Source: Spirometra erinaceieuropaei (Eukaryota; Platyhelminthes; Cestoda; Diphyllobothriidea; Diphyllobothriidae). Taken from it: a stretch of 64,000 nucleotides of DNA. The position numbers and the translations under genes are program-made. The notes below the pieces were generated by a model. The model saw only the letters and a program-made list of their open reading frames with translations, was not told the DNA's origin and searched no databases. The DNA is taken from NCBI GenBank assembly GCA_902702965.1, contig CACRXP010000064.1, positions 1,361,817 through 1,425,816 of the forward strand, read 5' to 3'. Below are positions 21,741-32,960 of the stretch, in pieces (positions within the stretch are counted from its first letter, which is position 1; the number at the start of each line of letters is the position of its first letter).

Positions 21741-22860
21741 GTTTTTATCCAGTGTTGCAATATGAAAAATTTTAACATGGACGATAAAAAAGAATCTAGA
21801 TGTGCAAATAACTGTTGAAAATTTGCTTTAGTCTTTGGCTTAGTGTAATAAAACAAGTGAAGAATGATTGATTTCAGATATGATTTCGTTTTAGGACGCC
21901 ATTTTCTCTCTCGATTCCATAATCATGTCAGCATCTTACCAAATGGCTTTTTTCACCCGCATGGAATAGACTGTAATCAGTTTACTGCTTATCTGATGTT
22001 TCCTTTTTCTTTGATTTCACTTGCCCGCGTAATTTTTATTTCATTTGCTTAAACAACCTTATAGATTTCTCCTTCCGCGACTCATTTGTTAAAAGTGCAT
22101 CATTAGAAAATGAGAGTTATGGGTGTGTGTTAATTGGCTTATAAAACGTTCATACACATGATAAATCCGGGAAAGCCAGCTAGATTACTCACGTCAATGG
22201 TAGGGAAAATTCCATTCCCCGGGGGCATGTCAAACGAAAAAAAGAGCCGTTTGCCGAAAGAGAGTTTAACACAACCGAGGTTGATTCAGTCACGCTTAGT
22301 ACTTAGTTCGAATCGGAGCCAGGCCAAACCAGCACGGCGCCACAGACCTCATCGAAATCAAGTATTCGCTCTGTTTACATCGCACTAAAAAGCTCACTTG
22401 CTGCTAAGAGGAATGCAATGGGCTCTAAGGGCGTTAAAATACCGACACTGTAATAGTCATTTTGCCAGTTAATCGTTGTCCTAGCCAAGGTAAACTACCG
22501 AAACAAAGCCCTCATGCTCCTCAGTGATCGGGAGTCCTACAAAGGCGGCGATGCCGCCAGTTCAACGTCACTACTGGCAAAAGCAAGAAGAATTTTAGCT
22601 CAGCTAAAATAGGATATAGTCAATACTATCAAATATTGACATATGGCAGATCTCCAATAAGAAACTATGGCGCAATTCTACAGTCTGTCAAATGTATACA
22701 ACCAGACGTTCTCTGGTCAATCGCCTCACTTTGAGGTGCAGTCACATACGGACTTAAAAATTGATCATTGTAGAAGATGACGTTCTTGCCGCGAGTGCAC
22801 AATTACGGTGCACGCAGCAGTGCATTTTTTGACAAAATAAAAGTGTTCACTATGACCCAA
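21741..22860. other. Unassigned stretch
   Basis: An 84-codon open frame at 22134-22388 encodes a basic, low-complexity product with no domain I recognise and no second copy. Nothing else is supportable. Confidence 0.4.
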
Positions 22861-23235
22861 CTGTGAAAAACTCAGATCCTCGGTGGAATTCGAACGCACT
22901 ACAGCAAGGAGGGGTTTTAGTACGGACAACGCTCTAACCATTTGAATTGCGAGACCCCATTGGACGAAGCGAGTTTAATCATAGTTGGGTCAAGTTTACC
23001 CGCACAACCTAATGCAAAGTCTGGAATTCACCAAATCTAATACAGTAAGCTGACCACCCATGCAGGATTCCTACGTAATATTCTAGAATTCACCAGATGA
23101 CTACCACGTTCACGTAATTCAGAAGTGTTTTGACAGATTTCAAGTAATTCACTCTAACCCAACTGAGAAAAACGCGGTGCCTCGTTGTGATCACAAATGG
23201 ACCGAATGTAAGGATGGTGTCAATTCATGTCATCT
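22845..23235 (-). mobile_element. tRNA-derived SINE type 2, second copy
   Basis: On the - strand: remains of a tRNA-like 3' half near 23230-23180 (gaggcaccg...), a body at 23150-22985 that aligns with 6320-6500, then a tRNA-like head at 22960-22872 (aaatggttagagc; gcgttcgaattccaccgagg) and the tail tgagtttttcacagttgggt. The order matches the 6.3-6.6 kb copy. The acceptor stem does not pair, so it is not a tRNA gene. Confidence 0.55.
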
Positions 23236-23329
23236 CACGCATCGCGCCCATACCACAGATCACTTCGGTCGAAACGCTCAGTGACCCGCCACTTTGAAAT
23301 TACGACGACGATGATGGCTCAAGATCTCA

Positions 23330-24282
23330 CAGAACTCATGCGTAACTGACTGAATGCATTCTTTTCGAAAGTATCATATATGAGCGAATTTGGGGCACTA
23401 CGACGGGCTCATCAGTCTCTGAGTTTAGTGTCGAGGCGGTTCTGCAAATATTTCGACAGGCGACTGTTAGAGGAGTAAAAACATAATTTATGGACGCAAT
23501 AAGTTGGCGACACCTTCGTCGTCATCGATCGCAATAAGAACAACTATTACATGGAACAGCTGAACTCGCTGGACCCCGACCTACACTTCATAACTATAGA
23601 AGACGTGAAGACAAACTTCAATTTTTGGATGTTTTCGTCTGCGGCCAACCGAACGACAGACTGGCGGCGTCAGTCTCTAGGAGGCGGACGAACACGTTGC
23701 AAATGTTCAGGTACTATTAATTTTATTTTTTTAATTTGGACCACGTCGCACACCACTGCTCGAATTCACCACGATGCCTGTAGACTAAAAAATTTTACTT
23801 CTTATCCCGTATCTTTAGTATGCTTCAACTATCTGCTGTATTTAATCAACAAACCAAGTTAATGCTCCTCCGTTCCATTTTCTCCATATACCTCCTCTGT
23901 ATGTAACCAAATGGGATTCCAAAGGTACTCACTTACTTTCCCTGAAATACACTAAATCTGATACCGATACAACTATCCACCGAAACAAAAACAGTGCTGT
24001 ATGTACACACGTTAAACTGACGGGCACAAACTCAGTGCAGAACGCCGGCCGTCCAACTTTACGAAATGAAAGGGATCTCCGAAACTGTGGCCACTCGAAA
24101 TAAGATTTGCGAACTGGCCTGACTCAACAGTCCGCTGGCAAGTAATGCGGCCAAAAGACCCCCTTCCTACGAAGGAGATTGCGGCCGCTGTCTACCGGCA
24201 ATTGTAAGACGTGTAGTCACATCGGATAAGGCGAGCTGCACAGCAAACAAATAGCGTGAGAGCTGGACGCACGACTTTCTAC
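23330..24282 (+). pseudogene. PLE3 remnant: reverse transcriptase C-half and GIY-YIG region, broken
   Basis: Motif B is recognisable at about 23370-23450 (YERIWGT..., then SSVSEFSVEAVLQ, compare GSP-S-F--EAVLQ). Motif C is at 23503-23525 as VGDTFVVID, where YVDD is expected, so one catalytic aspartate is replaced by glycine and the tyrosine codon reads as a stop. LDPDLHF and, after a frame change, FLDVFV follow. The nuclease lead-in VMRPKDPLPTKE is at 24150. It is closely related in plan to the PLE at 28.0-29.4 kb (IMKPKDPLPTTE). About 400 bp between 23730 and 24090 is degraded. Confidence 0.65.
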
Positions 24283-24283
24283 T

Positions 24284-24327
24284 CTCTGAAGCTGGGTAGA
24301 CGAACCAACGACTCGAAACTTCTGACA
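24284..24327 (+). ncRNA. Decayed hammerhead downstream of PLE3
   Basis: The order CTGAAGC, TGGGTAG, GAAC...ACGACTC, GAAAC, TTC, TGAC follows the intact motif at 14532-14578. The final A of CTGANGA is C, stem II has lost pairs and GTC is TTC, so it is probably dead. It lies just downstream of a PLE coding remnant in the same orientation, which ties this hammerhead type to the PLE 3' end. Confidence 0.5.
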
Positions 24328-24329
24328 TC

Positions 24330-25140
24330 AGATAAACCTCTGCTGCTGAATGTCTATTCTTCCTATGAGTAACTGAAGGACATTTGGTTAATCTTCTTAA
24401 AGGGACATAAATGGGATATTATTTTAAAATCTTAACAACATATACGGATGCGGGTTCACATTGAAATTATGGGCTTTCGCAAATTCTGAAGGTAAAAAAG
24501 ATTTTATAGCTTCCGCGGTAGAGCAGTGAAAAATTAGATCTCAAGGATGAAATGTTAGAAGGAATTTGTTGCGTGCTTCTTCGTGAAAATATCTTGACAT
24601 TCAAGGAGGCGCAGTAAGTTATTGCAACTATTAAACACTTTATATGTGGTGACTTTTCCGGGAGGAATTTTTATCGCATGCATAAAATCTGACTTATATT
24701 TGTCAGAAAGCTTAAAGTCATATCCCATATTAATTAATACAGAGGCCTTATACAAAACTTACAAAAATCTATCGATTAGTTAGCAAGTTAATATTGCATG
24801 CATAAATTTCCAAAATACATGACATACTAGAGGTGACCTTATCTGTGGAGGGTACCAAGTGTGGTTGCTTTTTCGGGGTATTTATGATTTTGCGAATAGA
24901 ATTTAACATAGGCGTTGTTCACACGGACTGGTTATCGAAAAAGCATCTGTTCAACACGCAAGTACTGCGTTGATCTATGAATCCCTATGTGCAACTTTGT
25001 ACCACAAGCTGTGTATTCTTTCGACATTTTCCGTGCCAAAATATTAAGCATTCAGTAAAGGCTATTTTTCATGAGGTAAACGATAACTTAGCCCTGTTGA
25101 AACAACTGAAGTCGCATATGTATCCAGAATCTCTGAACGT
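24330..25140. other. Unassigned stretch
   Basis: AT-rich; no repeat partner, no recognisable coding sequence. Confidence 0.4.
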
Positions 25141-25141
25141 A

Positions 25142-26130
25142 CAGTATATGTGCTAAGCCAGGAAATGTTGACGGAAATTTTCAATTGGACTTTTGGCTCA
25201 AAAAGATCACTTAATTGGCGTTGCACTATCAATTACTGTGCAGTATGACTCCAAGATAATTTACTTACTCCAGAATGTCGGCTATTAAACCAACTTCTTT
25301 CCGGCCGCCTGCAGAAAATACATTCCATAAAAGTGGCTGTTAAATTAATATGAATTGTTTCCATTAATTTTCGGTGCCCACATAAATTCAAATATGCTTC
25401 ACGAGAAACACATAAAAATATCCACTCTTCAATTCATTTAGTAGAAAATTACGTCTTCTTCAAACTTCGTACTTAAAGGAAGGGTATATTGTGGCTTTAA
25501 AAAGTTTCTAATGATGGGAATTTTAGATGCGTCAAATGCCCGCCCATAAAACATCTTGTCTCTGAATTTACTAATGTTGCTTGTAAAATCCACAATATGG
25601 TTTTAATTCACTGTTAAATCTAATGAATTCTATATGGTCTTCTCTTAGTAGTGTATAGAAATATATGATTTTTCATAGACATAATATACGCCATTCACAG
25701 GTTGTAAACTCTGAATGCAAGTCTTACGCCAGGTGGGGTTCAAAATTATTCGAAAATTGGAAATGTTTTTAAAAGGGAATTATGCCTTCCCTTCGAGTAT
25801 GAAATTTAAAGACGATGGAAATTTTTTACCAAAGGGGTGAAAGAATTCATATTTTTTATGCATGTTTCCCACGACATATATTCGAATTGATAAGAGCATC
25901 GAAAATCAGTGAAAGGATCCATGCTACATAGGTGGTCGTTTTTACGTAGTGCAGTTTCTGCCGGCGGCCAGAGAGGAGTTCTTTCAAAAGCTGGCATCCT
26001 GAAGTATCCAAAATACCTTAGGATAATGCTACATGATGATTAATATTACATCTGTACTTAAGTAACCTTTTCAAGTTGAAATCGCAATTCAGAATTTCGG
26101 TCAACACTTCATTAAATGGCACATTTACTG
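25142..26130. mobile_element. Palindromic MITE, subfamily B
   Basis: TA flanks (25140-25141, 26131-26132). The left end CAGTATATGTGCTAAGCC and right end ggcacatttactg are inverted copies. The arms are more diverged from each other than in subfamily A copies. A short tatatag stretch follows the right end. Confidence 0.75.
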
Positions 26131-26700
26131 TATATAGATATCTGACATGTCGAATTCAGCAAGAGAAGTATGTAAATATCTACGTCCTGCACTAGAAAAT
26201 CAACTTTTATGATGCTCCAAAACCTATAAGCAGGGAATAAAACACCTAGTCTCGAGTTATTCCAGCGCACTTAACATTTGGCCCCAAAACCCACTAACAG
26301 ATAATAAAACACCTAACTCCGAGTCATTCCAGTGCATTTAACATTTGGCCCGTTATAGGGACACAAAATGATTATCTATCTCTTAATTCAATGTCATCAA
26401 GGGGTGCGTAATCAGTTTCGCCAAGGTTTGTTTGCGTGTGCTATGCCACGCTTCAGCAAGCCATGGGCAAAACAACCCGGTATAGTTAGCAGTTCTCTAG
26501 CACATAACTTCAGTCAGCCCCCAAAGGCTGTCGGCTGCAAAGTCAGTACATCTTGTAAAACAATCAGTTCAAAACCAGAGAGAGGGTGCTGATTCAAGTG
26601 CTCTATTCACATTTTGAATCTAGCGCTTTTAACCTCACTTCACAGTTGACATGTCCACTTACAAGCAAACATGTGTGCCTAAATGTAAAGTCCCACTCGG
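26131..26700. other. Unassigned stretch with a 68-bp tandem duplication
   Basis: 26237-26352 contains two copies of a 68-bp unit (aataaaacacctagtctcga and ataaaacacctaactccgag, each followed by ttccag-gca-ttaacatttg). Otherwise nothing identifiable. Confidence 0.45.
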
Positions 26701-26935
26701 AGATGTAACAGGATAGGCCAATTTTGATGCATACATTACCAAAGGGTAACCAACAGGCTCTAGTCTGTCTAGTGACAGTTCTTCCGCCGTCACCGACAGT
26801 GTTCACTGTGTGCCCCGCGGCAGGGTCTGCCCGGGGACGATGACCTGCGCGTGAAGTAATTTGTAACGAAAAGAGCATTGTGTAGTATCTTCCGCACTCT
26901 CTCTCTTCACTCAATCAGCTGAGCCTGGTCTTAAA
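26700..26935 (-). repeat. Dispersed short repeat P, copy 2, in a GC-rich patch
   Basis: On the - strand 26930-26880 reads gaccaggctcagctgattga then gtgaagagagagagtgcgga, similar to about 193-262 (+) and 54134-54190 (+). The neighbouring 26750-26880 is GC-rich compared with its surroundings. A 103-codon frame spans it but is not conserved. Confidence 0.35.
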
Positions 26936-27074
26936 GCTACGATATGAGATGGGCAACAGACCCGGATATATAGAGACAGTAGGGTCAGTAATACCACCAT
27001 TCTTAGGATACAGAAATGAAGTTTCCGGAGCATCAGTAGAAATATAATTTTTGTCATGGAGTTGTTCTCTATTC

Positions 27075-27941
27075 CTCCTCTCCCTAGAAATGCTAGCTTA
27101 ACTTCCTAAATGTGTCTTTAGTTTGAAAAGTTTACTTAAGCAGATTCGTTAGACTAACTGCCGCACAGCAAAACCACAAGACAATTCAGTCATGGCAGTA
27201 TGGCGCCTTTTAAACAAGCTTTTCTTGGGTCGCTTGAAAACATGAAAGTCTGTAAGAAATGACTGCTTAGGCAGTATGCATTTGCTTCTTATTTATTTTC
27301 GATGCCCCAGTGTGTTTAGTCATATTCCTTTTTGTGCCTATTTGCGGAAGAATTACGTTTTTAAATTGAATACTTGAAAACAGCGTATTCTTTGGGTTAG
27401 AAAGCTTATTTGAACCTGATCTGCCGTCGCACTTGTATTCAGGATTCGCAGACCATGAGCTGTTTGTTTTGTTTTTAAGGAAAATCACTGATTTATATAT
27501 TTTATTGAGAATTTTGCGGTAGGTGTGGATCATGCCGTATGCCTTACAAGCGGCATTAATAAACAGACAGATGGGATGCCATATCAATAGACGTTTCCTG
27601 ATCTTAATAAAATCGCATAAATAGAAACCTTTCAAAAACGCACAACACCTGTTCTTCAAGTACAGAAACTTAAAGAACACGTAGTTTATTATCAAGAGAG
27701 CACAAAAACTATTTTTGTATGTTCCCTATAAGGCATATGTGGATCTGTATAGGCATCGAGAAGAAAACAAAAAATGCATACTGTTTAAATATTCATTTTT
27801 ACAGAACATGCCTTTTGCAGTGACCAAAACAAGCTTGTTGGAAATCCGGCATCCCTACTACCATACTTTGAAAATCTCCTTTAATCGGCGATACACTTTA
27901 GAATTTCGCTTGACATTTCATGTGATAGCGCATCTACAGTA
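27075..27941. mobile_element. Palindromic MITE, subfamily B, diverged and shortened
   Basis: The right arm is clear: aaatattcatttttacagaa, then cggcgatacactttagaatt, and terminus tgacatttcatgtgatagcg-catctacag before TA. The left arm is visible from the tttgaaaagtttacttaag block (27122) and ctgcttaggcagtatgcatt (27262). The left terminus is not clean. The 142-codon - strand frame inside lies in AT-rich MITE sequence and is not a gene. Confidence 0.6.
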
Positions 27942-28060
27942 TATAGATGAATATCGATATGCGTAAAGATTCGAGGTCCAGACATTGTATCGCGTTCGTC
28001 ATCTCCCGAAGAAGACGAAGAAGTAAAGAGCGCAAATTCGTGGACCATATTGTATTCAAA

Positions 28061-28099
28061 CTGACGTTTCGAAAACTTCCTCGTTTCCATCATCAGAGT
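28061..28099 (-). ncRNA. Hammerhead ribozyme at the 3' end of PLE2, intact core
   Basis: Read on the - strand: ACT, CTGATGA, T, stem II GGAAAC/GTTTTC (6 pairs, one G-U) with a 7-base loop, GAAA, C, GTC, AGT. Core boxes CTGANGA and GAAA and the GTC cleavage triplet are all present; stem I pairs ACT with AGT. It lies at the end of the - strand PLE2 coding remnant, the known position for PLE hammerheads. Confidence 0.75.
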
Positions 28100-28722
28100 A
28101 GCGTAATTGCTGCACTTGCCGGTCTTGAGTTGTTCAGTCTTGTCGCTTGCCTCGTATTATAGCCGTGCTTGACGCGCGAACTTTGACCTGCCTGTTTGCC
28201 GCTGACTCGCTTAGACCTCCCGGGGGCTGACCGCTGACAGGCCTGCGTGACCTTTGTTCCCTTTGGGGTCGACGTACTTGTGATCAAATCAACATGCCGC
28301 TTGGCCTCTCCCACGTCAGCCGATGGATTGATCGGTCGTTGCTGTTCAGGTGAGCCGCATTCAGCTTCGCAGGCGCATCGGTGAGACAGTGTTCGGCTTT
28401 GGTCACATGACCTCTGGCCCCCAATTCCGCTCTTTTCCGTGAGCGTTGACTCCCGGTCTCGCGTTCTCGTTTGCCTTGCTGCTCCTGTCCGGACTGATCC
28501 GAGCCTTGTACGCAGCGCCTGGTAGGCAGGATGTAGATCTATAGCTCGGTTGAGTGTACCAGTCGAGGACCAACTTTCGAGCACAAGTCTGGCCATCTTC
28601 TCATTGGCTCGACCAATTACCCTCGCTTTCTCAAAGGCAAACTCGTGGTTCAGTTCTCGTATGTGGCCATTGACCAACGGCAGTTTTTCCTTGCGGTTGA
28701 TTGCAAGTTGGTGTTCGTGCAA
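28093..28722 (-). pseudogene. PLE2 GIY-YIG C-terminal part, frame-shifted continuation
   Basis: Begins MHEHQLAINRKEKL, the R/H-EH part of the nuclease, with HIRELNHEFAFEKARVI, LVLESWSSTGTLNRAIDL and HPAYQALRTRL following. It ends in a long basic, Q/S-rich tail of about 110 residues. The same W-S-S-N-NR-IDL-PAY block is seen in the - strand copy at 51.7-51.8 kb. Open to a stop at 28093, right next to the hammerhead. No start codon of its own is implied; this is the 3' part of the PLE reading frame after a frameshift. Confidence 0.65.
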
Positions 28723-29392
28723 TCTTTATCGGGGCGTTTGCCCGTTTCGTCAACATACCTCGCATTGCAACTTAGGCATGGTATGCTGTAGACCATCGCC
28801 GACTGTTCTGTTGTTGGTAGCGGGTCTTTGGGCTTCATGATTTGCAGTCTGATGGTACATTCTGTTTTATGAGCCACGCCAATCCCAAAAGGTTTCAGGA
28901 TTCTTGCCGTTGCTTCTGATACGTTCTTCACATAGGGTATTGAGAGCCAGAACTTGGGCTTTTCTCCACTCGACCGCTCGAGATGAGGCTTTTTGAGCCA
29001 ATTGCGTATGAAGGACTTCGGGTAGCCGTTGGCTTTAAAAAGGGACTGTAAGTAATTCATCTCCTCCTTCCTCCCACTGTCGTTGCTACAGTGTGTTTGA
29101 GCACGTTGAAAGAGAGCTCTGACACAACTGCGTTTATGACCAACAGGGTGGTTGCTTCGGAAATGGAGGATGCGCCTAGTATTTGTTGCCTTACGGTAAA
29201 CCGTTGTCCTTATCTCCCCGTCTGTCAATCTCGTAACTTGTACGTCCAGGAAGGGCAACTGATTGTTGACTTCCTCTTCCATAGTAAACTGAATGTCGGG
29301 AAAGATTGATTTCAACAATACCTTGAAAGCCTTCACCTCGCTCCTCTTAATTACAACGAACGATGAATATATAATATCCAGGATCCTGGCTT
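28700..29392 (-). pseudogene. PLE2 reverse transcriptase end, thumb and GIY-YIG start
   Basis: The - strand frame encodes IIYSSFVVIKRSE, corresponding to YVDDTFVVI, so both catalytic aspartates are changed. It continues SIFPDIQFTMEEE, LPFLDVQVTRL, VYRKATNTRRIL, HFRSNHPVGHKRSCVRALF (thumb region), then SIPYVKNVSEAT, IGVAHKTE, IMKPKDPLPTTEQSAMVYSI and PCLSC, leading into the nuclease. The nuclease glycine of YVGET is aspartate (YVDET). Near 28720 the frame shifts and continues in the next entry. Residues read upstream of 29392 come from the MITE, not from the PLE. Defective. Confidence 0.7.
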
Positions 29393-29396
29393 TGTA

Positions 29397-30363
29397 CAGT
29401 GATTGACCGATCTCATGAATTGTTGGATGAAATACTGAAATGCATTTTCGATTAGGAAGGATTACTAAGGCGCAGCTGTAATACTGATTATCTTGCGGCA
29501 GGGTGTAAGCTTTTAGATACACTGCTTTTCAATATCCTGTAGAAACCGTACTCGGCAAACAAATGGCTATTTAAGTAGCAGGCAATTTTCCCAATGATTG
29601 TCGATAGTCTTGAAAATTCAACTATATTTTGTAGAGACGACGAAGAAAAATATGTTTTTTTCAGTAGACTGATGGAGAATCACGTCGTCTTTATATTTTA
29701 TGCTCGAAAAACGAGTATAATGGGGTTTTGAATCAGTTTCTAATGATGAGATATTTTAAGACCGCGCAATGACAATTCACATAGCATGGTACCTGTCCGT
29801 TTTCTACAGCTCCTCATGAAAGGTAGAACATAGTCCGCATCCATTGCGAGATTTGTTGGATTCTGTATGATATTTTTTAAAAGGAATGGAAGAGTATGTG
29901 GTTTCATTTACGGGGAAAGCATATAGCTTGTAGAATGAAATCGCTAGGCGCAAATGCAACGAATTATCGGGCACCAAATTATTCGACAATTGGAAAACTT
30001 TCTTAAAACCTTAATATACTCCTACTTCGAGCATAAACTATAAAGAAGACGTGATTCTCAATCAGTCTACTTAGAAAAAAACACATTTTTATTCTTGGTT
30101 TTTATAAAATATATTTGAATTTGCAAGACCATCGAAAATCTATAGTAACACATGTGCAATTTAAGTAGTCATTTTTTCCGAGTACGGTTTCTGCAGGAAA
30201 TTGAAAAGCAATGTATCTAAAAGCTGACATCCTGCAGGGTCTGAAATCTTGGAGGCATATGCCGCAAGATAATCAGTATCACAACAGCGCCTAAGTAATC
30301 CTTCCTAATCGAAAACGCATTTCAGAATTTCAGCCAACATTTCTTGAGATCGGTCACTCACTG
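29397..30363. mobile_element. Palindromic MITE, subfamily A, between PLE2 and repeat X copy 3
   Basis: TA at 29395-29396 and 30364-30365; ends CAGTGATTGACCGATCTCAT and gagatcggtcactcactg. Inverted arms are well preserved. Outside each end the sequence matches that outside the MITE at 13043-14008 in opposite orientation (repeat X on one side, caaagccaggatcctgga on the other). Confidence 0.85.
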
Positions 30364-30835
30364 TATGCTCACGAAATATTTTTCTAAAGAACATCGCGAA
30401 GCTCCCGAACAGTCCAGACAGTTTCTAAATCTGGAATTGGACATCAGAACGGTCTTTAAGAGTAAACTGTCCACACTCAACAGGCTGTAAATTTTCCAGC
30501 TGACACCCACAGGGAGAGTCAGCACTCACCAACGTGGGGAGGGTGTAAACAACCGCGTAAATGGCAGCAAAGAGATGACAGTGCCGCTGTAAAAAATCAC
30601 AATTTCATGATTTTCGAGTCACGTCTTTTTGAGGCGAATGTTGTTTGAACTTTTCCGTAATCCGCTTTTGAGAAAAGTCTGAAGCATTCCCCTAGCGTTG
30701 CGTGGGTGTAAGAGTAGGCGCGCTGGGTCGCTGATTTTCAGGATTTGTGCTGTGAGCAGCCACAGTGTAAACTTCGGTAGAATTGTCTGGTTGACAAGGA
30801 AGGGTCGGTCAAAAAATTCCATTTTTTGAAGGTAC
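30364..30835 (-). repeat. Repeat X, copy 3, exon-like segment
   Basis: Reverse complement of 12570-13042. The exon-like segment lies at about 30798-30623, with the donor changed to gtgact and the acceptor degraded (aattttttgacc). The STNPENQRPSAP peptide region is kept in DNA, but the frame is interrupted. It abuts the MITE at 30363 exactly as copy 1 does at 13042. Confidence 0.55.
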
Positions 30836-31324
30836 TAGAGAAACAGGAAGTGGAGGTACGACAGTGCTCGGGCGATAAACATCAACACCATCGCCACTGC
30901 GTTCATGTGCTGATGCATCTTACTCCGCATTTTCGAGGCTTTAGCTGGAACTTGTCCCTAGCAGCGTGGAGGTGAAATTAGAAATACTTCTCGAAAGACT
31001 TTGGCTAAGTTTTCCTGTAGCAGCATCTCTGTCAATGTGAAGGTACATATCCTCATAACTTTAAATAAACTTTTCCAGAGCCTAGACCCGAGTGAGAAGT
31101 TTTTACCAGAGCAATTCCGGTAAAAGCATCTTTCCTCCTAAAAGAAGAACTTAGCGAACCCACCTAATATAAAACCGCACGTCTGCACTTAATTAATGAG
31201 AAGATAAACTTACGTTTTACGACCGGCTTGTGTCATTTCGAAAGGACGAAAAAGACATCCGAAAGCAAGATTCTAGATAGTACTTAGTTATGACTTTACA
31301 TAAATATAACTCTGACTTATGAGA
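30836..31324. other. Unassigned stretch
   Basis: No repeat partner or coding remnant found. Confidence 0.4.
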
Positions 31325-31935
31325 CTTGATGGCGGAAACATAAATTGTCAGACATAGGCAATCGAAATACTGAACAGTTTACTCATTCAACAACCCAAAA
31401 AAATGCTCTTTGCGCAGGAAAAATATCGTTTTATTTTATCACATTAAAAATTTGCATAAATCAGAGCAGAAATCTACGCTGCCATACATGTGGGCAATCA
31501 TCTATGTTAACAGCTGTCGTAGAATTGGTTTGCAAAACTGAGCTCGGTTTTCTACTGAAGAAGAATAAGGGACCTCCGAGAGATTTCGCAAACAAACTGT
31601 GACTGTGACTGTTTTTTCCGGCGCGAGACGTGTGAATTTGGCTGCAAATAGACAGGTTATTCTTCCATAACCAGAAGATTTATCGATTTTAAACGGTTAA
31701 TATTTGGATTTGTTTGACATAGTGTCGTAAAGTAGAGCAACAACGCCTATAGAAGAGCCTTTGTTTAAATATACCGATATGGTCATGCCACTTGAGGACA
31801 TGCGACTAGTAACCGTCAAAAAGCATCGTCATCGAAAGATCCTTTTGGATTTTGAAAATGTGTAAAGATTCGATTTTGGTGCCTTATGTCCGTTCACATA
31901 TAATTTTAAATCGGATCAAGCAAGATAAAATAATT
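31325..31935 (+). repeat. Dispersed repeat R, copy 2 (left of a PLE insertion)
   Basis: Aligns with 35528-36280: catacatgtgggcaatcatc / catttgggccattgttatgg, agaattggtttgca, and agtaaccgtcaaaaagcatc / agtaaccgtcaaaaaggacc. The right continuation is at 33212 after the PLE. Confidence 0.6.
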
Positions 31936-31939
31936 CCAG

Positions 31940-32960
31940 TAATATGTCAGCAAGTTAGAGAAGTGTCAGTTAAACGCCAAATCAATAATCGCAGGCATTA
32001 CGGTTGCTGCGCTCACGCTATCTATGCATTTGCCACCAGAGAAACCGACAAAACCGCCCTCTTATGTGCTGTAAATGAAGCGCATCGTCGATCAGGTTTA
32101 CGTTACAGGTGGAAAGCGCAGGCTTTCTGTCTTTCCTAGACGTTTTTCTAAGCAGAAGATCTGACGGCAGCATCCAAGGAAGCGTCTATCGAAAGGACAC
32201 CTGGTCCAGGCAATATAAGAACTTCTACAGTTTCTAACCCCTTAAACAGAAACGTAATCTGGTCAGCTGTTTGACGCAAAGGACTACAAAAATCTGTTTG
32301 GCAGATAGCGTCGATGAGGAAATTTAAAGGATCCAGGACCTGCTTTGCGAGGCCGGATATCTTGAGAGATTTATTGTAAGGAATCTTACAAAACGGCCGG
32401 CAAAACTCATCAAAACGACCGCAGAAAAGAAAACTCTGTTCCTCAAAGTTCCCTTTTAAGGAGACGCAGCGAGGGAGCTCCTGAGAAGGCGCTTTGACCA
32501 AACCGTTTCACGGACCATCCTATTAGCAAGAGTTCAAGTATTGCTTTCGACCAAACCCGTCTTACGCTGGAAAGGTAAGGAGAGACTACCTGCTCAGAAC
32601 GCCTCCATTTGCATTTGCTCCTTTACTTGCTCCTGTGGTGCAGGCTACATTGGTCGTACGAGCCAGCGTCCATCCGCAATAATACGAGTACACCTGCCGG
32701 CATGGCTGAGGGAAGATGAAGCTAAGAGCATACATAGCTCTACCCTCGCACAAATGGTTGATTCTGGGCACCTTGTGGACTCCAACGAAGACATCCGTTC
32801 GATTTAGAGTGTCCCACCTAACTGCCCTAAGCAACTGGGTCAGCGCCTACTAGCAACAGCAGACGCAACTGCCATTAGGCCACAGAGGCCGGTCCTATGC
32901 GCGCAGAAGAACCTCTTGCATACTCCACGTCTACCGTGGACCAGGATCAATTAACTGTAA
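31940..32960 (+). pseudogene. PLE C: reverse transcriptase C-end, thumb and GIY-YIG, broken
   Basis: 31975-32055 encodes KRQINNRRHYGCCAHAIYAF, matching SRQINGLGYYGRYVDDIFAI of the copy at 47.3 kb, so YVDD has decayed to CAHA. Then VNEAH, SFLDVFLSRRSDGSI (32140), VYRKDTWSRQYKNF, SVDEE, LERFIVRNLTKRP, LFLKVPF and a nuclease start CICSFTCSCGAGYIGRTSQR (32609-32670) with intact YIGRT, HLPAWL, AHMVDSG-like AQMVDSGHLVD and LLATADATAIRPQRPVLCAQ. At least four stops or frameshifts. The Arg-Glu-His of the nuclease is RVH here, so the glutamate is lost. Confidence 0.7.

Larger units (their letters stand above)
28000..29392 (-). mobile_element. PLE2: 5'-truncated Penelope-like element
   Basis: It runs on the - strand from 29392, where the sequence meets a MITE, to about 28000. 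The 5' end is cut within the reverse transcriptase, just at motif C. The 3' end includes a hammerhead. The junction with the MITE at 29397 carries ccaggatcctgg, a perfect 12-bp palindrome. The same bases follow the MITE at 14010, so they belong to the older composite and not to the PLE. It is the longest stretch of this PLE type in the window. Confidence 0.7.

Noticed and set aside
23258..23285. Additional hammerhead (ggtcgaaacgctcagtgac)
   Set aside because: GAAAC is present but no CTGANGA partner is found nearby.
27267..27695. 142-codon - strand open frame as a gene
   Set aside because: It lies inside a diverged MITE and its codons are AT-rich noise not conserved in other MITE copies.
29393..29522. 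First 43 residues of the 290-codon - strand frame as part of the PLE protein
   Set aside because: They are translated from the MITE arm adjoining the truncated PLE, so the start codon is accidental.
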